DNA of 64,000 bases, from the NCBI GenBank assembly GCA_016793325.1, contig JAEUKI010000022.1, positions 1 through 64,000 on the forward strand, in the 5' to 3' direction. The stretch comes from Myxococcales bacterium (GTDB lineage Bacteria; Myxococcota_A; Polyangia; Polyangiales; Ga0077539). The notes under the pieces were generated by a model, which searched no databases, was not told the DNA's origin, and saw only the letters and a list, made by a program, of their open reading frames with translations. Both the position numbers and the translations under genes were made by a program. Of this stretch, positions 42,355-52,211 are shown piece by piece; the first letter of the stretch is position 1; the number at the start of each line of letters is the position of its first letter.

Positions 42355-44460
42355 ATGTCGACCCCGTACCGAACAACACCCGCAGACGCGCCGTCCGCTC
42401 GCGCCGTCACGGTCACGATTCGCGAAGGCGAAAAGAGCACGAAGAGCGCGGTCCACGTCGCGCGGGGCGTCGAGGTGACGATCGTCGTCGAAGGCTACGA
42501 TGACGCGAACAGCGTGCACATCGAGCGCCGCGGCGCGACGTTGTGCAGCGCGACCGCGAACGAGCGCGGCGAAGACGAGCGCTGGGTCCTGACCATCCCG
42601 AGTTCGACGGCGTGGTCGCCGTGGACCGACGAGCGCCTCGTCGTGTGCGTCGAGTCCGATGAGGTCGACGGCGCAGACGCGCCGCGCGCTCGGGTCGAGA
42701 CCATCGCAGAGCTCCGCGTCGTCGTCGCGGGCGCGCGGCTCGCGAGCGTCGCGCTCTCGATGGTCACTATGGCCCTCGCGGTCGCGTACCACCGCGGCGT
42801 GACGACGGAGTTCGCCAACGCCGAGGCCCCGTTCTCGCTCGCGCCGATCGACGCGTTCGTGCTCGCGTCGCTCGCCGCGCCGCTCGTGCTCGCGACGGTG
42901 GGGCGACGAGGCGTGGGGTGGAGCGTGCTGCCGACGTTGATTTTGTGTGCCTTTGGAACAGGCATCGCCGCCAGCGTCCTCGCGATGACCACGTCCGCGT
43001 ACAACGCGAGCGAGAGCGCGGTGCTCTCGGATCAGCGCAGCCTGCGAGCCGGGGTGACGCGCATGCTCCCATGGGATCGCCCGCTCAGCGATCGCGTGAT
43101 CGAGTCGTCGGGGCTCGTGAAATTCGACCCGCGTTCGCCGCCCGTTTGCGCGTTGCCGCGAGGGCGCTCGTGGCTGCCGGTGCGTCGTCGCGTCGCGGTC
43201 ACGAAGCCCGATCGCTTTCGAGCTCTCACGCGTGAGTCGCTGCGCGCCGCGTCCGTGGGCGAGCAGCGATGCGACCCAGCTCGCTCGAACGATCAGTGGT
43301 GTTGCCTCGATCTCGCGCACGAAGCGTCGCTCTCGATCGATCGCGCGGGCGACGCTGACCCGTTCCACTCGACGCTGGTGCTCTATCGCAATCGAGAGCT
43401 CGGGCCCACGCTGCCGACGACGCGCCACGAGGTTTCGATCGGGCTTTGGCGCAGCGTCGGATCGCTCCATTTGTACGCGCAGTACGATGAGAAGACCTTT
43501 GTTCGGTGGGTGCACAACGAGGGGCTCGACCGAGGCGTGTACCGCACGACGCCCGTCTGGCAGAACTGGAGCATCCCGAGCCCGGCCGGGTTCGTCGTGA
43601 GCACAGGCATCGGCGACGAAGAATGGTTGGCCGCTTCACAAGAGCGAGACCAACTCTTTTTCGCTGAGGTTCCCGAGGGCATGATCGAGCGTGTCTCGGG
43701 CGCGTGGGTGGGCCGACCCTTGCGTGGGCGACCGGCAGTGCTCTCGTTGAAGCAGACCGCCGACGGACGCCTGCCGACGCCGAGGACGCAGCGCGAGATC
43801 ATGCGCTGGTGGCACGGGCTCGACGACTCGGAGTCGATTCATCGCTTGCGTGCGCTTTACGTCGACCTCGGCCGAGCGCCCACGTCGGCGTGGAGCGCGT
43901 TCGTCCTCGCGGTGCCCGGAGAGCCTTCGATGGTGAGCTTTCGCGCGGAGTCCGGCGCTCGCTGGTCGGCGATTTGCGCAGGCGGCGAGCCGCGCGGGGT
44001 TTACACGGTGCGACTCCACCCGTCCTTTCGAGGAGCCCGCGTCGTGCAATTGCTCGAGCCAGGCCAGAGGCCGTTTCCAATCTGGGTTCGCGACAACGCC
44101 GAGAGCCCGCGGCCCGACCTCGTGTTCTTCTGTTCGCACATCCCGGTCAACGCTTGGTTGTGGCCGATGCAGGAGCGCTCGACCGGCGTTCGATCGCTGT
44201 TTCGTGTGATCACCGACGAAGGCAGAGTGTTCGCAGCGCGGCTCGAGCCGCACGACAGCGCGGTCGGGCCCGAGCTCGTGCCCAGCGACGATCCTCCCCC
44301 TCCTCTGGCGCGCTGCTGCCTCGAAGACGACATTCCGCAGACGTACGCGTGCCCGACAGACGAAGAAGCACGCGCGCGCGGCGTCGAGCTTCGTGTGGTG
44401 CCGGACCCGCCCCCGACCGACTGCGACGTCGTGTACCGCGAAGCGCGAAGCTCACGCTGA
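42355..44460 (+). CDS. Membrane protein with cytoplasmic N-terminus and large extracytoplasmic domain
   Basis: A 701-residue protein. Three hydrophobic segments lie at about residues 124-145, 165-183 and 189-211. A soluble beta-rich N-terminal part precedes them; a long Cys-containing region of about 470 residues follows, with WWHGL, HPSFRGARVVQLL and CCLEDD motifs but no known family. The two genes 39564-42308 and this one share direction with a 46-bp gap, so they may be a unit. Its stop overlaps the stop region of the DUF2330 gene by nine bases. Confidence 0.75.
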   Translation: MSTPYRTTPADAPSARAVTVTIREGEKSTKSAVHVARGVEVTIVVEGYDDANSVHIERRGATLCSATANERGEDERWVLTIPSSTAWSPWTDERLVVCVESDEVDGADAPRARVETIAELRVVVAGARLASVALSMVTMALAVAYHRGVTTEFANAEAPFSLAPIDAFVLASLAAPLVLATVGRRGVGWSVLPTLILCAFGTGIAASVLAMTTSAYNASESAVLSDQRSLRAGVTRMLPWDRPLSDRVIESSGLVKFDPRSPPVCALPRGRSWLPVRRRVAVTKPDRFRALTRESLRAASVGEQRCDPARSNDQWCCLDLAHEASLSIDRAGDADPFHSTLVLYRNRELGPTLPTTRHEVSIGLWRSVGSLHLYAQYDEKTFVRWVHNEGLDRGVYRTTPVWQNWSIPSPAGFVVSTGIGDEEWLAASQERDQLFFAEVPEGMIERVSGAWVGRPLRGRPAVLSLKQTADGRLPTPRTQREIMRWWHGLDDSESIHRLRALYVDLGRAPTSAWSAFVLAVPGEPSMVSFRAESGARWSAICAGGEPRGVYTVRLHPSFRGARVVQLLEPGQRPFPIWVRDNAESPRPDLVFFCSHIPVNAWLWPMQERSTGVRSLFRVITDEGRVFAARLEPHDSAVGPELVPSDDPPPPLARCCLEDDIPQTYACPTDEEARARGVELRVVPDPPPTDCDVVYREARSSR

Positions 44461-46038
44461 GCGACGGCGACGCAGCGCGACGACGGCGCTCAGCGCGGCG
44501 AACATCACCGCAAACGCTCCGAACCGCGCGACGCCGGGCGTCTCGACGGAGCACCGCACGATTGGCCCGGCGGGCGAGCCGGGCATCATCCCGATCGGCG
44601 AGCCGCCGCCCGGGCACTGCACAGGGGGCACCGTGCGCTCGACCGGGACGTGATCGGGCAGCGACCCCACGCGATACTCCGCAGGAAACACAGTGCTCGG
44701 CGCGACTCGCTCGCCGTACACGCCGTAGATCGTCCCGTCGGTCTCGAAGCGCCCGTCCGTCGCACCACAATTCAAGGGAGCGCACGCCGCAGGGGTCTGC
44801 GTGTTGCGCAGCACCCCGAAGCGCACGCGCGTCGGGAGGTCTCCGCCGGTCGCCGCGCGCAAGAGCAGGTCTCGGTCGAGCTGCGGACCCGAGAGCTCGG
44901 CGCGCATCCGCGTGAACACGACGGAGCCCGCGAGCCCCGTGAGCGCCACGGTGATGTCCGACTGCGGAGGCGCGGTCATTCCAGCGTCTTCGACGCCGCC
45001 ATCTGGCGTCGAGGGAGGCGCGATCGGCGCGTCGTATCGAAACCTCGCGGACGCGACGTCCTCGGTGCGCGCGGTCTCCGTTTGCCACGCGGCGCCGAGC
45101 GAGCGCGTTCGCTCGAAGACCACCGCGCGATACTGCGCGACCGCGTCGCTCATGGTCGCGAAGTCCCACACGAGATCGCTCGAAGTGAGCGCGAAATTCG
45201 CGAAATTCTGCGCTTCCATGCGCGAGGACGAGATCACCGTGAGCAAGAGCCCCACTTTGTCCGAGATTCCTGCGGACACCATGCGCAACGGAAGGGCCGC
45301 TTGCGACCCGGGCATCCTCACGCGAATGGGCGCCATGCGCCGGAGTCCCTCGCCGCCTCGCAGGCGCACGGCGATGAAGTCCATGCTGAGGTTGATGTAG
45401 TGCATGAGCGTCGGCTCGATCGACGCAGGGATCGCGAAGCTGTTGCTCGTGAGCCACGCGCGTAGCGAGCCCGCGTCGCTCCCGCGCAGCGTGACGACTT
45501 GGTACGGACCCACGACCTCTTCGCGGATGACCGTGACGCCTCCGCCGCTGTCGTACGAGCTCGATGCGTCCAATCGAAGCGAAGAGTCCGAGGGCGGAGC
45601 CCCCGGCAAACCGCCCCCATTGCGCGCCAAGCACTGCGCAAACCCGCTCGCAGGAACGCACTGACCGCACCGCCGCGTCGGCGCGCGCGGGGCTTCGACC
45701 GTGAGCCTTCCGCTCTGATCGACGAGGTCCATGAAGCGATCGGAGGCAAGCTCGACGCGGGTCTCGGGACCGCTTCGGATCGGCAGGATCCACGCGAATT
45801 CCTCGGGATTTCCCGAGTAGCTGAACTGATCCCAGAGCGTCGTTTGCGTGGCCGACACCGAGAGCACCATCCGGTGATCGGTCACCGTTTGAATCGTCGT
45901 CGATCCGCCTCCTCCGCTCACCATGGGCGGCGGCGAGAAGCATCCCCCACACGCCCACGCATCGACGCTCATCGCGCCCACCACCGTCGCGGCCGCAGCC
46001 GCGATCACGCCCACATGCATCGAAGTTCGTCGCTTCAT
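44452..46038 (-). CDS. DUF2330-family exported protein
   Basis: A 528-residue protein. Signal peptide about residues 1-29 (VDAWA-C), followed by the DUF2330 opening motif ACGGCFSPPP and the repeated pattern RMVLSVS...LWDQFSYSG-PEEFAWILPI. Several conserved Cys (CGQCVPASGFAQC). The C-terminus has one membrane segment and RRRRSA, another MYXO-CTERM-like tail lacking the Cys. Function of the family is unknown. ATG 46038 chosen at the signal peptide; seven more residues are possible upstream. Confidence 0.85.
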   Translation of the reverse strand: MKRRTSMHVGVIAAAAATVVGAMSVDAWACGGCFSPPPMVSGGGGSTTIQTVTDHRMVLSVSATQTTLWDQFSYSGNPEEFAWILPIRSGPETRVELASDRFMDLVDQSGRLTVEAPRAPTRRCGQCVPASGFAQCLARNGGGLPGAPPSDSSLRLDASSSYDSGGGVTVIREEVVGPYQVVTLRGSDAGSLRAWLTSNSFAIPASIEPTLMHYINLSMDFIAVRLRGGEGLRRMAPIRVRMPGSQAALPLRMVSAGISDKVGLLLTVISSSRMEAQNFANFALTSSDLVWDFATMSDAVAQYRAVVFERTRSLGAAWQTETARTEDVASARFRYDAPIAPPSTPDGGVEDAGMTAPPQSDITVALTGLAGSVVFTRMRAELSGPQLDRDLLLRAATGGDLPTRVRFGVLRNTQTPAACAPLNCGATDGRFETDGTIYGVYGERVAPSTVFPAEYRVGSLPDHVPVERTVPPVQCPGGGSPIGMMPGSPAGPIVRCSVETPGVARFGAFAVMFAALSAVVALRRRRSA

Positions 46039-46182
46039 CGTGCGAGAACCTTTGCACAACGAAGGCCAACGCGATTCTCTTTGAAATCATGGGCTCGATC
46101 GCAGGTGCGCCACAATGATCCAAGCGACCGAGTTGTCCGATCGCGCCCTGGGTTGCTCGCTCGTTGGCTCACCAGGGCACAG

Positions 46183-47148
46183 TCACGCGCGCGTCGTCCG
46201 CGGCGTTCGATCGGCCCGAAGCAGGCCCTCGATGGCCTCGGCGAGCGCGCGGCGAAACCAGCGGTGACCGCCGTCGGTGTCCATGCGCTCGTGCCAATAG
46301 ACCGCGACCGACACGGGCGCGATCTCGACGGGCGGCGCGAGCATCACGAGCCCGAGCGCCGCGGTCATGGGCTCGGCGAGCACCGTGGGCGTCGCGAAGA
46401 AGAGGTCCGTCTTGGCGACCACCATGGGAGCCACGAGGAAGCTCGGGGCGACGAAGGCCACTTTGCGCGTGTGCCCGCGCGCGGTGAGCGCCTCTTCGAC
46501 GAGCGAGGGGCCGCCCATCGTTCGAACGCGAATGTGCCCGTAGCGCACCCAGCGCTCGATCGAGAGCTTGCCCCGCTTGTCGATCGCGGGGTGCCCTTTA
46601 CGCGCGAGCACGCACCACCGCGCGCTCCCCACGATCCGCTGGACGCACCCGCGCGGAACGTCCCTCGCGACGCCCACCGCCACGTCGACCGCCCCGTCCG
46701 AGAGAGCGCGCGCCGCGTCGATCTCGCCCGACGAACGAAGCTCGAGCCTCGTGGTCGGCGCCTCGCGCTCGAGCTTGGACAAGAGCGGCGGCAACAGCGC
46801 TGCGAGGATGTCGGGGCTCGCGAGCGTGAAGCGCCGTCGGCTCGTCGCGGGATCGAACGCGCTCTCGTCCGAGAGGGCCCTTCGCGTCGCGTCGAGCGCC
46901 GCAAAGAGCGCTGGCGCGATGGCCTCGGCGCGCGGCGTCGCCGTGAGGTCCCTCCCTGTGCGCACGAAGAGCGGATCGCCGAGGGCTGATCGCAGCCGCG
47001 CGAGCGCGTGGCTCACCGTGGATTGCTCGAGCCCCAGCACGGCCGCGGCGCGCGTGACCGAGCGCTGGCGCAAGAGCGCCTCGAGCACCGGCAAGAGCGC
47101 CGGGTCGACCGGCCATCGAGCCGCGGGTGTCACATCGATGGTGTGCAT
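46183..47148 (-). CDS. LysR-family transcriptional regulator
   Basis: A 321-residue regulator. N-terminal winged helix-turn-helix (LLPVLEALLRQRSVTRAAAVLGLEQSTVSHALARLRSALG, about residues 18-57) and a substrate-binding domain from about residue 90 onward (FTLASPDILAALLPPLL). Start at 47148, inside GCATGCAT. It is divergent from the SDR gene 47264-48247 with about 115 bases between starts, the classical layout where LysR controls its divergent neighbour. Confidence 0.9.
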   Translation of the reverse strand: MHTIDVTPAARWPVDPALLPVLEALLRQRSVTRAAAVLGLEQSTVSHALARLRSALGDPLFVRTGRDLTATPRAEAIAPALFAALDATRRALSDESAFDPATSRRRFTLASPDILAALLPPLLSKLEREAPTTRLELRSSGEIDAARALSDGAVDVAVGVARDVPRGCVQRIVGSARWCVLARKGHPAIDKRGKLSIERWVRYGHIRVRTMGGPSLVEEALTARGHTRKVAFVAPSFLVAPMVVAKTDLFFATPTVLAEPMTAALGLVMLAPPVEIAPVSVAVYWHERMDTDGGHRWFRRALAEAIEGLLRADRTPRTTRA

Positions 47149-47263
47149 GCATCCAATGCTATCAATCGATTGGAAACATGCCATCCGCGGGCGCACTCTC
47201 TCTTCGTCGCCGCCCTCTGCGCGTCGTGTGCGCGGATCGGCGGCGGAAAGAGAGTCATCGGCC

Positions 47264-48247
47264 ATGCGCGTTTTCGTCACTGGTGGATCGGGGTTCGTCG
47301 GCGGGCACTTGATCGAGCGGCTCGCGCCGAAGCACGCTGTGTCGGCCCTCGCGCGCTCGGACAAGAGCGCCGCGGTGGTCGAGGCGTTCGGCGCGACCGC
47401 CGTTCGCGGCGAGCTCGGCGCGGTGTCCGAAGAGAGCCTGCGGGGCGTGGACGCGATCGTTCACTGCGCGGCGTTCGTCGAAGAGTGGGGCACGCGCGCG
47501 CAGTTCTGGGAGGGCAACGTCGAGGGGACCGAGCAGCTCCTTCGCGCCGCGCGCGCCGCGGGCGTTCGACGCTTCGTCCATGTTGGAACCGAGGCCGCCC
47601 TCTTCGACGGCCACGACCTCGTCGCGATCGACGAGACCGCGCCGTACCCCGCGAAGCAGAGGTTCTTGTACAGCGAGAGCAAGGCCGAGGCCGAGCGTCG
47701 CGTGCTCGCGGCGAACGCGAGCGACTTTCACACCGTCTCGATTCGCCCGAGGCTCGTCTGGGGACCGCGCGACGCGAGCGTGCTCCCCGCGGTGCTGCGC
47801 ATGGCCCGCGAGGGCTCGTGGAGCTGGCTCGACGGAGGCAGGCACGAGACCTCCACGACGCATGTCCAAAACGTGTGCGCGGCGCTCGAGCTCGCGCTCG
47901 AACACGGGCGCGGCGGCGAGGCGTACTTCGTCGTCGACGACGGGACGCGCACGATGCGCTCGTTTCTGTCGGCCCTCGCAGAGACGCAGGGCGTCGCGCT
48001 CCCCGATCGTTCCGCGCCGAGCGCGGTCGTTCGACCGTTGAGCGCGCTCATCGAGGGCACGTGGCGGCTCGTCGGCGCCAAGCGCACGCCGCCCATGACG
48101 CGCTTCGCGATCGCCATGATGTCGAGCTCGATCACGATCGACGACCGTCGCGCGCGGCGAGAGCTAGGCTACCGCCCCGAGATCTCGGTCGACGCTGGGA
48201 TCGCGGCGATGAAGGCCGCTCACGCGAGCGCGCGAACGACCATGTGA
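47264..48247 (+). CDS. NAD-dependent epimerase/dehydratase-like SDR
   Basis: A 327-residue extended short-chain dehydrogenase. The N-terminus MRVFVTGGSGFVGGHLIERL is the Rossmann motif and Y-x3-K (YSESK, about residues 130-134) is present. HVGTEAALFDG and a C-terminal substrate part resemble NAD-dependent 3-beta-HSD/epimerase-type SDRs. The gene is divergent from the LysR gene, which probably regulates it. Its 3' end overlaps the DUF1513 gene by 28 bases. Substrate unknown. Confidence 0.87.
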   Translation: MRVFVTGGSGFVGGHLIERLAPKHAVSALARSDKSAAVVEAFGATAVRGELGAVSEESLRGVDAIVHCAAFVEEWGTRAQFWEGNVEGTEQLLRAARAAGVRRFVHVGTEAALFDGHDLVAIDETAPYPAKQRFLYSESKAEAERRVLAANASDFHTVSIRPRLVWGPRDASVLPAVLRMAREGSWSWLDGGRHETSTTHVQNVCAALELALEHGRGGEAYFVVDDGTRTMRSFLSALAETQGVALPDRSAPSAVVRPLSALIEGTWRLVGAKRTPPMTRFAIAMMSSSITIDDRRARRELGYRPEISVDAGIAAMKAAHASARTTM

Positions 48248-49257
48248 GACCCTGTTGTGTAGCTCGGCCCGATCGTGCGCCCGGTCGGCGCGAGCGTCTC
48301 GGCGTGAAAGAAGCTCACGACCATCGAGCCGCCCTTCTTGTGGCTCACGACGAAGTGCGCTCCGTCGAGCGTCCGCGCGACGCCGCGGGGGCCGTCGAGC
48401 TCGATCACGCCGAGGAGCTTCGCGGTCTCGACGCTCCACGCGGTGACGAAGTCGCCAAACGGCTGCGTCGCGAGCGCGCGCGACCCCGTCGCGTCGAGCG
48501 CGACCGAGAGCGTCTCGCCCATCATGCGCGCGAGGACCTCGGGCGGCGCGCTGGGCGCGATCGCGGTCTTTGATTTCGTGGGTCGAAACGTGATCCCGCC
48601 CGCGCTCGTCTCCTCGGGGCCGACGGCGTCGCGCGGCGCGCTGACCACGACGAGCGCGCCCGCGTCGGACACGGCGAGGTGGCCGGCGTTGAGCTTGGGG
48701 TTGGGGAGAACGACGCGGTCGAGGAGCTTTCCCGAGGCGATGTCCACGTAGGTGACCGAGGGCAGCGACGAGCCACGAACGCCGAACGGCCCGCCGCCGT
48801 TGGCGACGACCATGGTCTTGTTGTCGCGGAGCAACACGCAGTCGTGCGGCGAGAGCCCGTGCGTCGGGAGCGCGCCGAGCTCTTCGAACGTGGCTCCGTC
48901 GCGCACGGTGAGAAGGCCGCGGCCGCCTTCGTCGAGCGCCGACTCGGTCGCGTACAAGAGCCTCGCGTCCGGCGAAAACGCGCCGTGCCCATAGAACAGC
49001 CGGCCCGGTGCTGGCGCGAGCTCGCGCTCGATCACGCCCGTCGCCACGTCCATCACGACCGCGCCCTTGCCCTTCTTCTCGAAGAGCGCCGCGCGCGACG
49101 GGCGCGTCGGGTCGAACGCGAATCCGTGCGGAAGAAACCCCATCGCGAACGTGATCACCTCGGGCTCGGGCTGGTCGAGGTCGACGCGCGAGAGCACCCA
49201 GCGCTGCGCGCCTCGCTGCGAGTAACCGCCACCGCCGAGCAAGACGCCCTGGCTCAC
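48220..49257 (-). CDS. DUF1513-family beta-propeller protein
   Basis: A 345-residue protein matching DUF1513: the order GGGGYSQRG, FLPHGFAFDPTRP, GRLFYGHGAFSPDARLLYATES, THGLSPHDCVLL, NPKLNAGHLAV is diagnostic. In other bacteria such proteins are linked to iron uptake systems, but no such genes are here. Start has the conserved N-terminus without a signal peptide. It lies 3 bases after the FkbM methyltransferase stop. Confidence 0.87.
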   Translation of the reverse strand: MSQGVLLGGGGYSQRGAQRWVLSRVDLDQPEPEVITFAMGFLPHGFAFDPTRPSRAALFEKKGKGAVVMDVATGVIERELAPAPGRLFYGHGAFSPDARLLYATESALDEGGRGLLTVRDGATFEELGALPTHGLSPHDCVLLRDNKTMVVANGGGPFGVRGSSLPSVTYVDIASGKLLDRVVLPNPKLNAGHLAVSDAGALVVVSAPRDAVGPEETSAGGITFRPTKSKTAIAPSAPPEVLARMMGETLSVALDATGSRALATQPFGDFVTAWSVETAKLLGVIELDGPRGVARTLDGAHFVVSHKKGGSMVVSFFHAETLAPTGRTIGPSYTTGSHMVVRALA

Positions 49258-49260
49258 GGC

Positions 49261-49974
49261 TCACGCTCTCCTTGCGACGACGTGCAGCATCTTGAATACC
49301 GACCCATCGTGGTGAGTCGACGCCACCGGCAAGTTCGCCCACTCGAGGCTCGGCGGAACCTCCGCGGTCACCCACGGCCCCGTCGGATCGCTGCGCCTTC
49401 GCCCCGCGCCGAACACTCGAAATCCCCGGCTCCTCAGCGCGCCGATCGTGTCCGAGAGCCTCCTGTCCGTCATGTGCAGCTCGATCGCCCACGCTTTGAC
49501 GGACCCGAGCGCGTCGAGCGACTGATCGAGCACCGCGTACTCGTGCCCCTCGATGTCGAGCTTGATCACCGTCGCGTCCGGGCAAATCGCAGACAGTGTC
49601 TTGGCGTCGACCTCGCGCTCGTCGGGGCCCTTGGGCGCGCCGGGCTCGACGACCACGCTGTTGTGCGCGGTGGCCACGTCTCCGTCCTCCGAGCGACCGA
49701 GCCTCAAGCGGACCTTCGCATCGCGTGAAGACACCGCGCACGGGGCGATCGTCCATCGTTCGGCCGCGCCGGGAATCGCTGCGATCTTCGCCTCGATTTC
49801 GCGGATGTTCTCGGAGAGGGGCTCGACCGAGAGCACACGATTTCGACCGCCGTGCGTCGTCGCGAAGAACCGCGAGAGCTCTCCCACATTGGCTCCAACG
49901 TCGACCACGACCTCACGGTCGAGCGGGAGCAGCTCTTCGTACCAGCGGGCTTGAAGCGCGAGCGAAGTGACCAC
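49261..49974 (-). CDS. FkbM-family methyltransferase
   Basis: A 237-residue methyltransferase. The FkbM signature VVVDVGANVGELSRFF with RVLSVEPLSENI and a later VIKLDIEGHEYAVLDQS are clear. These enzymes O-methylate sugars or other small groups. The GTG start at 49974 matches the domain onset. It ends 3 bases before the DUF1513 gene and the two form a small operon. Confidence 0.88.
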   Translation of the reverse strand: MVTSLALQARWYEELLPLDREVVVDVGANVGELSRFFATTHGGRNRVLSVEPLSENIREIEAKIAAIPGAAERWTIAPCAVSSRDAKVRLRLGRSEDGDVATAHNSVVVEPGAPKGPDEREVDAKTLSAICPDATVIKLDIEGHEYAVLDQSLDALGSVKAWAIELHMTDRRLSDTIGALRSRGFRVFGAGRRRSDPTGPWVTAEVPPSLEWANLPVASTHHDGSVFKMLHVVARRA

Positions 49975-50030
49975 GAAGAGACTTTACCGCCGAATCGACA
50001 GGGTGCGCGGGGTTCTGTTACCCGTTGAGG

Positions 50031-51086
50031 ATGATGCGCACCTCAGTCTGTCTCCGCGCGGCACTCGGTGTCGCAGCCATCTTGGCGCTCGCTGCGTGCG
50101 GCGCTCCCAACAACAACACAAACGACGGCGCGACGCCCAACGACACAGCGTCGAGCAACGACGGGTCGAGCAACACCGGCGACGGCTCGTCGCAGACGGA
50201 CAGCGCGACTGGCGCCGACGGAGATCCCGGCGTCGACGTGGTCGATCCTGGGATGGACGTCGTCGATCCCGGCATGGACGCCGCGGTCACCGACGGCGGG
50301 ACCGCCACCGACGCGATGACCGCGGACAGCCCCACGATGACCGCCGACGGCGGCTGCGCGGCGGGCACCGCGGACTGCGATCGCATGAGCGGCAACGGCT
50401 GCGAGACGCGCATCGACACGGTTTTGAATTGTGGTGCCTGTGGCCGCGCGTGCACGCGGCGCAACAACGCCAACGCCACGTGCGGCGCGATGGGCTGCGC
50501 GTACGCGTGCACCGCCGGGTTCGCCGACTGCAACATGCGCCCGGACGACGGGTGCGAAGCGCGGCTCGATTCGCCGACCAACTGCGGGATGTGCGGCAGG
50601 ACGTGCTCGGGCGCGACGCCTCTGTGCTCGATGGGCATGTGCGTCGGGATGTGCCCGATGGGCTCGATGCGCTGCGGAAGCGCCTGCGTCGACACGCAGA
50701 CGAGCGTGGCCAACTGCGGCGCGTGCAACAACACGTGCTTCCTCAACAACTCGGTCGAGGCGTGCACGATGGGGCGCTGCACGGTCGCCTCGTGCCTCGG
50801 CGGCTTCGGCAACTGCGACATGCAAAACGCCAACGGCTGCGAGGTCAACCTCAACGAGAGCGAAGAGCACTGCGGGCGCTGCGGCAATCGCTGCATGGGC
50901 GGCGCCAACGGCCGCGCCTCGTGCAACGCCGGGACGTGCGGGCTCACGTGCAACATCGGCTTCGGCGACTGCGATCGCATGGCGGCCAACGGCTGCGAAA
51001 CGCGGCTCGACAGCGTGATGAACTGCGGGGCGTGCGGCAACGCGTGCCGCATGGGTCAGCGCTGCTTGCTCGGCGCCTGCCGCTGA
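50031..51086 (+). CDS. Secreted cysteine-repeat lipoprotein
   Basis: A 351-residue lipoprotein with signal peptide and lipobox LAAC (Cys about residue 22), an Asp/Ser/Thr linker to about residue 105, then five tandem Cys modules of the type GNGCE-R-DTVLNCGACGRACT, each with several Cys. Similar repeats occur in the 1554 gene. Such modules are typical surface repeats of myxobacteria, possibly adhesins. The preceding ribosome site is GAGG; ATG 50031 or 50034 is possible. Its 3' end overlaps the DoxX gene by 31 bases. Confidence 0.82.
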   Translation: MMRTSVCLRAALGVAAILALAACGAPNNNTNDGATPNDTASSNDGSSNTGDGSSQTDSATGADGDPGVDVVDPGMDVVDPGMDAAVTDGGTATDAMTADSPTMTADGGCAAGTADCDRMSGNGCETRIDTVLNCGACGRACTRRNNANATCGAMGCAYACTAGFADCNMRPDDGCEARLDSPTNCGMCGRTCSGATPLCSMGMCVGMCPMGSMRCGSACVDTQTSVANCGACNNTCFLNNSVEACTMGRCTVASCLGGFGNCDMQNANGCEVNLNESEEHCGRCGNRCMGGANGRASCNAGTCGLTCNIGFGDCDRMAANGCETRLDSVMNCGACGNACRMGQRCLLGACR

Positions 51087-51463
51087 GCGAGCCACACGGC
51101 GTTGGCGATGAGCAGCGCTTGGAGGGGCAAGCGCGCATAGAGCGCCCAGTCGGGCGGCGGGGGCTCGCCTTGGACGAGCGACACACGGTGCAGGGCCATG
51201 TGCACGTTGGCGGGAAACACTGCGACGTACAGCGCGACCAGGCCCCACGCGGCCCACCGCCGCGTGCGCTCGGAGAAGAGCCCCGCGCCGAGGGCGATCT
51301 CCGCGACGCCCGAGAGGTACACCAGCGCTTTGGCTGCCGGCAGCCACGGGGGGACGATCCGCTCGAACGGCGTCGGGTTCACGAAGTGCAGCACGCCGAT
51401 CGCCACCATCGCGATTCCGGTCGCGAACGCGCTGACTGTGCGGGCACGGGTGGCGCGGCTCAT
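51056..51463 (-). CDS. DoxX-like small membrane protein
   Basis: A 135-residue protein with four predicted helices: FATGIAMVAIGVLHFVNP, LVYLSGVAEIALGAGLF, WAAWGLVALYVAVFPANVHMAL and LQALLIANAVWLA. This is the DoxX/MauE-like small membrane fold. The motif HFVNPTPFERIVPPW near the start supports it. Role unknown (possibly redox or thiosulphate related in the family). Start 51463; six upstream residues optional. Confidence 0.82.
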   Translation of the reverse strand: MSRATRARTVSAFATGIAMVAIGVLHFVNPTPFERIVPPWLPAAKALVYLSGVAEIALGAGLFSERTRRWAAWGLVALYVAVFPANVHMALHRVSLVQGEPPPPDWALYARLPLQALLIANAVWLAQRQAPSKQR

Positions 51464-51556
51464 GGCGGATCGTTGTACCATCGCGGCCAACGATCGATGC
51501 CGCTCGTCTGCGCAGATCGCAGGGGGTGTTGAGGCACGAGTCTCGAGGGCAGCGCA

Positions 51557-52204
51557 ATGAGCGACATGAAGACCTGGCGCGAACGACACGAACGCTTCGT
51601 CGCGCTCCTGCACGAGCAGGCGCAACGCGCGACGATGCCGCGCGGCTACTCGGTGGCTGTTCGTCCTGCGTTTCGACCGATCGCGGCGAGCGCGCTCACG
51701 GCGATCGCCAACGCGGTGGGCGCGCCTGTCCCCGCGGCGCTCGTGGCGCTTTGGTCTGCGCCGCTCGACGCGGTGGCCGAGTACGACCCGGCGCTTTCTG
51801 CGCAGCACGCCTTCGGTCGGACGCTGACGTTCTTTACGCCGAGCGACGCCAAACAAGAGACCCTCGCGCTGCGCGCGCTCTCGTCGGAGCCGGGCGCTCC
51901 TTCGTCGCTCGCGACCGCGATCGCCGTCGCGTGGGCGCAGCGCGACGGGGACGAGTCTTCGCGGCACGTCCTCGCCATCGAGCCCGACTCGGGCGCGGTC
52001 GCGCTCGTGAGCGCCACGCGCCACACGCCCGTCGCAGACTCGCTCGCGGCCGCCCTCGAGCGAGCGCTCGACGTCGGGTACTGGGCCGGCGCAGACCGCG
52101 CGGGGCTCGACCGCTACCTCGAGGCGCTCGCGCAGAGCCTCCCTTCGAACGGCGCCGCGGACAACCCTTGGATCGCGAGCCTCGCCGCAGCAAACGCGCG
52201 GTGA
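51557..52204 (+). CDS. Uncharacterised protein, possible SUKH/SMI1-like
   Basis: A 215-residue soluble protein. A helix then VPAALVALWSAPLD near residues 45-65 recalls the SMI1/KNR4 N-terminus, and hydrophobic beta patterns follow, but the match is weak. It might be a small immunity- or signalling-type protein. No signal peptide, and the downstream secreted-protein gene is on the other strand. Confidence 0.5.
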   Translation: MSDMKTWRERHERFVALLHEQAQRATMPRGYSVAVRPAFRPIAASALTAIANAVGAPVPAALVALWSAPLDAVAEYDPALSAQHAFGRTLTFFTPSDAKQETLALRALSSEPGAPSSLATAIAVAWAQRDGDESSRHVLAIEPDSGAVALVSATRHTPVADSLAAALERALDVGYWAGADRAGLDRYLEALAQSLPSNGAADNPWIASLAAANAR

Positions 52205-52211
52205 CCCGCGG

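Noticed and set aside
40095-42440. Long minus-strand frame opposite the MYXO-CTERM-like protein
   Set aside because: Arg-rich shadow of the well-supported plus-strand gene.
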